Shown here: one piece after another, positions 59,117 to 64,000 of the stretch
Position numbering within the stretch: position 1 is the first letter of the stretch
Layout of the letters: every line of letters begins with the position of its first letter
Assembly (NCBI RefSeq): GCF_031921685.1
Contig: NZ_JAPDHU010000004.1
Coordinates: 1 to 64,000, forward strand
Direction: 5' to 3'
Source: Terripilifer sp031921685
GTDB taxonomy: Bacteria; Pseudomonadota; Alphaproteobacteria; Rhizobiales; Beijerinckiaceae
DNA length: 64,000 bases
Position numbers and translations under genes: made by a program
The notes under the pieces: model-generated
What the model was told of the DNA's origin: nothing
The model's input: only the letters and a program-made list of their open reading frames with translations
Database searches by the model: none

Positions 59117-59533
59117 TCAATCGAATACAGTCACTCCCTTGGATGGGTTCTGGCGATAGTTAGCAAGTCTCGTTTCAAGTGACCCAATGTGGATTTCCAG
59201 CTTATGCCCGTCTGGGTCGAGGAAGTAGGTGGACGCCCCTTCGCTCTTGTCGTCCTTCCACACGACACACTCGGCAACTAAGCGCTTGCTCAGATCAACG
59301 TATTCTGTCTCGGAAACGCTGAAGGCAAGGTGAGTATAATCCGGATGTGGCGATGTCCTCGCCTCATCGTCATGAGACAGGCAAAGCCAGAGCGAGCCAG
59401 CCTCGAGATAGGCGCCATCTGACCAAACAGCACGAACGGCTAATCCGAGCAGGTCGCGGTAGAAGGTCAATGACCTTCCAACATCGGAAACTGCCAGCGT
59501 TATATGGTTCAATCCGGTTACACGCGCTTTCAT
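59117..59533 (-). CDS. fosA: FosA-type fosfomycin glutathione transferase
   Basis: The 138-residue VOC-fold protein matches the FosA pattern at each active-site place: His10 (LNHITLAV), His68 (DYTHLAF) and Glu113 (HKLEIHIG) as Mn ligands, Thr12, the K+ loop Lys93/Ser97/Glu98/Ser101 (KDDKSEGAS), Tyr103 and Arg122. FosA opens the fosfomycin epoxide with glutathione, which the host makes (gshA, gshB). GAGGTGGG precedes the ATG at 59533. It sits beside a transposase remnant. Confidence 0.85.
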   Translation of the reverse strand: MKARVTGLNHITLAVSDVGRSLTFYRDLLGLAVRAVWSDGAYLEAGSLWLCLSHDDEARTSPHPDYTHLAFSVSETEYVDLSKRLVAECVVWKDDKSEGASTYFLDPDGHKLEIHIGSLETRLANYRQNPSKGVTVFD

Positions 59534-59597
59534 CGTCCCACCTCTAGCCAAATGATGCTCGCTTCCATTCCGGACCGAAAGCTGTTTCATCAGCGGA

Positions 59598-59726
59598 ATG
59601 AGCCGATATGACCTGACCGACTTCGAGTGGCGCGTGATCGAGCCGCTGCTGCCCAACAAGCCGCGAGGCGTGCCGATGATCGCCGCGCGCTGAACGGCAT
59701 CTTCTGGGTGCTGCGGTCCGGTGAGT
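59598..59726 (+). pseudogene. IS5-family transposase remnant
   Basis: The frame opens MSRYDLTDFEWRVIEPLLPN then KPRGVP, the N-terminus of IS5-group transposases. At about 59674 a small deletion between short CGTG/GATC-like repeats shifts the frame; NGIFWVLRSG resumes in another frame to about 59725. Only about 45 codons of the expected 250 or more remain, with no DDE motif or terminal inverted repeats, so it cannot move itself. Confidence 0.85.
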
Positions 59727-59770
59727 CTACGGCCTAATTGAGCGACGGAAGAGGAGCGTCAGAGGGATTA

Positions 59771-59785
59771 GAACAAAACAAGAAC
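59771..59785. promoter_or_regulatory. LexA box of the alphaproteobacterial type
   Basis: GAAC-AAAACAA-GAAC matches the GAAC-N7-GAAC direct repeat bound by alphaproteobacterial LexA exactly. No SOS gene follows directly; the next gene on the plus strand is glnD at 60084, and to the left is the transposase remnant. The site may be left from a lost SOS gene or may act on an unrecognised transcript. Confidence 0.6.
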
Positions 59786-60083
59786 ATTATTCCGCCAATC
59801 TTGCCTCGTATTTTGAACGCGATTCACCATGGCCAAGGTATAGGCCAAGGCATCGTGGGCAAAGGCATCGCAGATGGACGCAGAACCGAGGAGAACAGTT
59901 CAGGTCTTTGAGACCGGCGGCGCGCCGCCGGGTGGCCCGCCGCACCCGCAGGTTCGCCCCGGGAGGGGGGTGGCGGGCAATTCTGAGGAACAACCCCATG
60001 CAAGGGCCACTTTTCATCCTGCCCGCCATCTTGCCCGGCATTTTGGAGACGTTTCAAGGCCGTCCGTGCTATGGGTGGTTTCC
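59786..60083. other. Intergenic region before glnD
   Basis: No convincing gene is seen in these 298 bases. Bases 59831-59870 hold imperfect repeats (GGCCAAGG twice, then AAGGCATCG twice). The frame from an ATG at 59874 is open into glnD, but the added 70 residues are Pro/Arg/Gly-rich, unlike GlnD N-termini, so I read it as leader sequence. glnD promoter elements must lie here but none stands out. Confidence 0.5.
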
Positions 60084-62939
60084 ATGAGCCTGACCGTTGT
60101 TCCGACCGAGACACCCCGTCGTCCCGCCCGTCCGCCGAAACTCGCCCATTCGCGTTCGGCCATTCTGGATCGCACGGCCCTGCAGGCCCGTTTGGACGCC
60201 ATCGGGGCGGATTTGGGCGCCGATCGCGGCGCCATGCGCACCGCTGCCCTGGAGGAACTGCGTCAGGCGCTCACCGGCGGCCAGGCGGTCGTCCAGCGCT
60301 GGTTCGAGGTCGACGGGCAGGGGCTCAAATGCGTCCATCACCTCGGCTGGCTTGAAGACGAGATCATCCGCGCCATCCACCATTTCGTCACCACCTGGAT
60401 GTATCCGGCCGAAAATCCCTCGACCGCCGAGCGGATCGCCATCGTTGCCGTCGGCGGCTATGGCCGTGGCACCCTGGCGCCGGGCTCCGATATCGATCTC
60501 CTGTTCCTGCTGCCCTACAAGCAGACCGCCTGGAGCGAGAGCGTCATCGAGGCTGTGCTCTATCTGCTGTGGGACCTGCGCCAGAAGGTCGGCCATGCCA
60601 CCCGCACGGTGGCCGAGTGCCTGCGCCAGGCCATGAGCGACATGACCATTCGCACCGCTTTGCACGAAGCCCGCTTCATCCTCGGCGATGAAGCTTTGTT
60701 CGAGGATCTGCGCACCCGCTTTGATAAGGAAATCGTCAGCAAGACGGCGCGCGAATTCGTCGCCGCCAAACTCGCCGAGCGCGATTCGCGTCTGTCGCGG
60801 TCTGGTGGCGCCTCGCGCTATGTGGTCGAGCCCAACGTCAAGGAAGGCAAGGGCGGCCTGCGCGATCTCAACACGCTCTTCTGGATCACCAAATACGTCT
60901 ATCGCGTGCGCGATATCGCCGAACTCGTTCCGGCCGGCGTGTTCACCGAACGCGAAATTCTCACCTTCCGCCGCTGCGAGGAATTCCTGTGGCGGGTGCG
61001 TTGCCACCTTCACTATGTCTCGGGCCGGGCGGAAGAACGCCTGACGTTCGACTATCAGCGCAACATCGCCGAGCGGCTGGGCTATGTCACCCATGCCGGT
61101 CTCTTCGACGTCGAACGTTTCATGAAGCACTATTTCCTCATCGCCAAGGACGTCGGCGATCTCACCGCCATCGTCTGCGCCGCGCTTGAGGAGCGGCAAG
61201 CCAAGCCGCGCGCTTCGCTCAACCGCTTCATGCGCAAATTTCGGCGCCGCGCCGATGCGCTGGAGTTTCCGGGCTTCGCCATCGAAGTCGATCGCGTCAC
61301 CGTCGCCAACGACAAGGTCTTCGAGACCGACCCGGTCAATCTCATCCGCCTCTACTGGCTGGCCGACAAGCATCGTCTCGCCATTCATCCCGATGCGACG
61401 CGCCGGGTTACCCTATCGTTGAAGCGTATCGATGCGGCAGTCCGCGAAAATCCGGAAGCCAACCGGCTGTTCGTCGAAATTCTGATGTCGCGTCATGCGC
61501 CCGAAACGGTGCTGCGCCTGATGAATGAATCCGGCGTGCTCGGCCGCTTCATTCCCGATTTCGGCCGTATCGTCGCGATGATGCAGTTCAACATGTATCA
61601 TCACTACACTGTCGACGAGCATCTCATTCGCTGCATCGGCATTCTCTCGCGCATCGAGTCCGGTGAGCTTGTCGAAGATCATCCCGTTGCCAGCGAAATT
61701 CTGCCGGTCATCCACAATCGCAAAGTGCTCTATGTCGCGCTGTTCCTGCACGACATCGCCAAGGGCCGCCCCGAGGATCATTCCATCGCCGGTGCCGAAG
61801 TGGCACGCAAACTGTGCCCGCGTCTGGGCCTCAGTCCATCCGAGACCGACAATGTCGCCTGGCTGATCGAGCATCACCTCGACATGTCGAACGTCGCGCA
61901 GGGTCGCGATCTGTCCGATCGCGGCACCATCGAAAGTTTCGCCAAGCCGATCCAGACTTTGGAACGCTTGCGCATGCTGCTGGTGCTCACGGTCTGCGAC
62001 ATCCGCGGTGTCGGCCCCGGTGTGTGGAACGGCTGGAAGGGTCAGTTGCTGCGCACGCTGTATTGGGAAGCCGAGCCGGTGCTGTCGGGCGGCCATTCGG
62101 CCATCGATCGCAAGCAGCGCGTCATCCGTGCGCAGGAAGAATTGCGCCGCGCGCTCTTGTGGTCCGATCCCGATTTCGAAGCCTATGCGGCCCGCCACTA
62201 TCAGCCCTATTGGCTGAAGGTCGATCTCAAACACATGGTCCGCCACGCCAATCTGTTGCGCCTGTGCGAGGTCGAGTTGCGCTCGCTCGCCACCGAATAT
62301 GCCACCGACAAATTCACTGGGGTGACCGAACTGACGGTGGTGGCGCCCGACCATCCGCGCCTGCTCTCGATCATCGCCGGTGCCTGCGCCGTATCGGGTG
62401 CCAACATCGTCGATGCGCAGATTTTCACCACGACGGATGGCCTGGCGCTCGATTCCATTTCCATTCGCCGCGCCTTCGACGACGATACCGATGAACTGCG
62501 CCGCGCCGCGCGGGTCGCCGCCACCATCGAGAAGGCCCTGCGTGGCGAAATCCGTTTGGGACAGGTGGTCGCGGAGAAAAGCGAGGCGCCGAAGAGCCGC
62601 GAGAAGGCGTTCCGCATCGAGCCGGAAGTCGTCATCGACAATGCTTTGTCGAACCAGTTCACCGTTCTGGAAGTCTCGGGCCTCGACCGGCCGGGCCTGC
62701 TGTTCGAGCTCACGTCGCAACTGTCAAAGCTCAACCTCAACATCGGGTCGGCGCATATCGTCACCTTTGGCGAAAAGGCGGTCGATTCCTTCTACGTCAC
62801 CGATCTCACCGGCCTGAAAATCACCAATGCCAGCCGGCAGGCGGCGATTCGCCGGCAATTGACCGAGATTCTCGGGGCGCCGGAGGCCACGGGCCGGCCC
62901 GGTGGCCGGAAGGCGACGCCAGAAGCAGCAGGAGCTTGA
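60084..62939 (+). CDS. glnD: PII uridylyltransferase / uridylyl-removing enzyme GlnD
   Basis: The 951-residue nitrogen sensor uridylylates PII proteins under nitrogen limitation and removes UMP when glutamine is high. The nucleotidyltransferase site is GGYGRGTLAPGSDIDLLF (about residues 127-144). The HD domain for UMP removal is ALFLHDIAKGRPEDHS (about 550-566). Two C-terminal ACT domains begin near residues 750 (TELTVVAPDHPRLLSIIAG) and 855 (TVLEVSGLDRPGLLFELT) and sense glutamine. The start at 60084 gives the usual length. Confidence 0.95.
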   Translation: MSLTVVPTETPRRPARPPKLAHSRSAILDRTALQARLDAIGADLGADRGAMRTAALEELRQALTGGQAVVQRWFEVDGQGLKCVHHLGWLEDEIIRAIHHFVTTWMYPAENPSTAERIAIVAVGGYGRGTLAPGSDIDLLFLLPYKQTAWSESVIEAVLYLLWDLRQKVGHATRTVAECLRQAMSDMTIRTALHEARFILGDEALFEDLRTRFDKEIVSKTAREFVAAKLAERDSRLSRSGGASRYVVEPNVKEGKGGLRDLNTLFWITKYVYRVRDIAELVPAGVFTEREILTFRRCEEFLWRVRCHLHYVSGRAEERLTFDYQRNIAERLGYVTHAGLFDVERFMKHYFLIAKDVGDLTAIVCAALEERQAKPRASLNRFMRKFRRRADALEFPGFAIEVDRVTVANDKVFETDPVNLIRLYWLADKHRLAIHPDATRRVTLSLKRIDAAVRENPEANRLFVEILMSRHAPETVLRLMNESGVLGRFIPDFGRIVAMMQFNMYHHYTVDEHLIRCIGILSRIESGELVEDHPVASEILPVIHNRKVLYVALFLHDIAKGRPEDHSIAGAEVARKLCPRLGLSPSETDNVAWLIEHHLDMSNVAQGRDLSDRGTIESFAKPIQTLERLRMLLVLTVCDIRGVGPGVWNGWKGQLLRTLYWEAEPVLSGGHSAIDRKQRVIRAQEELRRALLWSDPDFEAYAARHYQPYWLKVDLKHMVRHANLLRLCEVELRSLATEYATDKFTGVTELTVVAPDHPRLLSIIAGACAVSGANIVDAQIFTTTDGLALDSISIRRAFDDDTDELRRAARVAATIEKALRGEIRLGQVVAEKSEAPKSREKAFRIEPEVVIDNALSNQFTVLEVSGLDRPGLLFELTSQLSKLNLNIGSAHIVTFGEKAVDSFYVTDLTGLKITNASRQAAIRRQLTEILGAPEATGRPGGRKATPEAAGA

Positions 62940-62954
62940 TTTTTCGGCTCAGGA

Positions 62955-62968
62955 CCCCGATATCGGGG
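62955..62968. other. Perfect palindrome before grpE
   Basis: CCCCGATATCGGGG is a 14-base perfect palindrome in the 54-base gap between glnD and grpE. It may be a weak hairpin or a protein site. It is not a CIRCE element (GCACTC-N9-GAGTGC). Confidence 0.3.
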
Positions 62969-62993
62969 GTAATTCCCTTATTTTGAGAGAGCT

Positions 62994-63590
62994 ATGACCG
63001 ATCCCCAGACGAACCCGGCTATGCCGGGCGAGGAACCGCAGGACCAGACGAATCCAGAGGCCGGCCAGCCCGATCCGTTCGTCGTGCTGGAAAAGCTGAC
63101 GGCGGAAAATGCCGAGCTGAAGGACCGGACCCTGCGCACCCTCGCGGAGATGGAAAATCTCCGCCGCCGCACCGAAAAGGAAGTCGCCGATTCGCGCGTC
63201 TATGGCGTCACCAATTTCGCCCGCGACATGCTGACCTTCGCCGACAATCTGCATCGCGCCGTCGAATCGGTTCCAGCCGAGGTCCGCGCCGCCGCCGAGG
63301 GGCCGTGGAAGGCCTTGATCGAGGGCATCGAAGTGACGGAACGCGATTTCCAGTCGCGGCTCGCCAAGTACGGCGTGAAGAAAATCGACCCGAAGGGTGA
63401 GAAGTTCGATCCGAACATGCATGAAGCCCTGTTCGAAATGCCCGATCCCTCCGTTCCCGCCGGCACCGTGGTGCAGGTAATGGAGGCCGGCTATTCGATC
63501 GGCGAGCGTTGCCTGCGCCCGGCCAAGGTCGGCGTCTCCCGTGGCGGCCCGAAGGCGGCGGCGGAGCCGAGCGACGCCTCAGCCAAGTAA
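62994..63590 (+). CDS. grpE: Nucleotide exchange factor GrpE
   Basis: The 198-residue product is the DnaK nucleotide exchange factor. An acidic disordered N-terminus (about 28 residues, Pro/Glu/Gln-rich) precedes the long coiled-coil helix with LAEMENLRRRTEKEVADSR. The C-terminal beta domain shows KYGVKKIDPKGEKFDPNMHEALFE and GTVVQVMEAGYSIGERCLRPAKVGVS. The strand order and length are standard. dnaK is not in the window. Confidence 0.95.
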   Translation: MTDPQTNPAMPGEEPQDQTNPEAGQPDPFVVLEKLTAENAELKDRTLRTLAEMENLRRRTEKEVADSRVYGVTNFARDMLTFADNLHRAVESVPAEVRAAAEGPWKALIEGIEVTERDFQSRLAKYGVKKIDPKGEKFDPNMHEALFEMPDPSVPAGTVVQVMEAGYSIGERCLRPAKVGVSRGGPKAAAEPSDASAK

Positions 63591-63607
63591 TCTCGGGCCA
63601 AATAATT

Positions 63608-64000
63608 TCAGACCAACGGCTGCGTGACGCGCCGCATCGTCAGGTTGATGCGGCCGCCATCGCTGAGCAGGGTCGACGTATCGGGAAGAATCCGGTCGAC
63701 GCCGTGAAAGATGAAGCGCGACGCGCCGCCGATGACGAGCACGTCGCCCGAATGCAATTTCAATGATTTCGTCCGCCCGCCGCGCTGCTCGCCGCCGAAG
63801 CGGAACAGGCACGAATCTCCCAGCGAAATCGAGACGACCGGCGCATCATGCGCCGCTTCGTCCCGGTCCTGGTGCAGGCCCATGCGGGCGGTTCCATCAT
63901 AGAAATTGATCAGACAGGCTTCCGGCGGCGCCGGATAGGCCGCGGTCTCGCGCCAGGCTTTTAGGATGAGATCGGGAATGGCGGGCCAAGGCTCGCCCGT
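63608..64000 (-). CDS. alkB: AlkB-family 2-oxoglutarate/Fe(II) dioxygenase, start missing
   Basis: The frame stays open to the window edge, so the N-terminal part is missing; 130 codons are visible. It has PEACLINFYDGTARMGLHQDRDE with the HxD iron ligands, VVSISLGDSCLFRFGG, the second His in FIFHGVDRI and the 2-oxoglutarate-binding Arg in RINLTMRRV. AlkB removes methyl lesions such as 1-methyladenine and 3-methylcytosine from DNA. It converges on grpE with 17 bases between the stops. Confidence 0.93.
   Translation of the reverse strand, partial: TGEPWPAIPDLILKAWRETAAYPAPPEACLINFYDGTARMGLHQDRDEAAHDAPVVSISLGDSCLFRFGGEQRGGRTKSLKLHSGDVLVIGGASRFIFHGVDRILPDTSTLLSDGGRINLTMRRVTQPLV

Noticed and set aside
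59874..60083. Upstream in-frame ATG for glnD adding 70 residues
   Set aside because: The added part is Pro/Arg/Gly-rich and unlike GlnD N-termini; the ATG at 60084 gives the usual length.
1..64000. tRNA genes, rRNA, CRISPR arrays, riboswitches and complete insertion sequences
   Set aside because: None was recognised by reading both strands for their usual motifs; a covariance-model search would be needed to exclude small RNAs.

Overview
The window is 64 kb of GC-rich, densely coded bacterial chromosome. It looks like an alphaproteobacterium of the order Hyphomicrobiales (Rhizobiales). The signs are a class I (archaeal-type) lysyl-tRNA synthetase, the alphaproteobacterial type of glutamate-cysteine ligase, a GAAC-N7-GAAC LexA box, an orphan Flp pilin, several orphan Bug/TctC binding proteins, and dispersed intergenic repeats of a kind I associate with this order. 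I see no tRNA, rRNA, CRISPR array, intact insertion sequence or prophage. Family and genus cannot be fixed from this sequence alone.

Layout. 0-8.5 kb: end of an RND outer-membrane channel gene, a small porin-like secreted protein, rsmE, ubiA, gshA, an orphan Flp pilin, an SRAP-type abasic-site protein and ugd. 8.6-18.5 kb: an FAD aromatic-ring monooxygenase with its MarR regulator and a clear operator, a MATE exporter, a DUF937 protein, an acyl-CoA dehydrogenase/enoyl-CoA hydratase/SDR operon, a Sua5-type tRNA t6A enzyme and a Bug receptor. 18.7-30 kb: a membrane-fused spermidine-synthase-like protein, apaG, argE, a SCO copper chaperone with a decayed duplicate of its 3' end, an amino-acid-type binding protein, lysK, a TauE/SafE permease, a solitary S24-type repressor, and a DUF952-pyrD pair.

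30-37.3 kb holds the two least described loci. One is a minus-strand operon (MDR dehydrogenase, 6-pyruvoyltetrahydropterin-synthase-like protein, GT4 glycosyltransferase, SAM methyltransferase) that could make or modify a glycosylated pterin-like small molecule; its PTPS-like protein has lost the usual catalytic residues. Divergent to it is an opgH glucan synthase, translationally coupled to an unknown secreted protein and followed by a DUF1624 membrane acyltransferase with a cysteine-rich tail.

37.3-52 kb is catabolic. It holds fumC, a LysR-controlled hydratase/CoA-transferase/citramalyl-CoA-lyase-like operon that fits itaconate, mesaconate or citramalate breakdown and feeds acetyl-CoA and pyruvate, three more Bug receptors, an enolase-superfamily dehydratase or racemase, a two-subunit Rieske dioxygenase without a reductase, and a solitary molybdenum hydroxylase large subunit. 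52-58.6 kb returns to housekeeping: rdgB, rph, a PfkB sugar kinase, pheA, an amidohydrolase, a glutathione transferase and gshB. 58.6-60 kb looks like an acquired patch, with a small unknown protein, an intact-looking fosA, an IS5-type transposase remnant and an orphan LexA box. glnD, grpE and the start-truncated alkB close the window.
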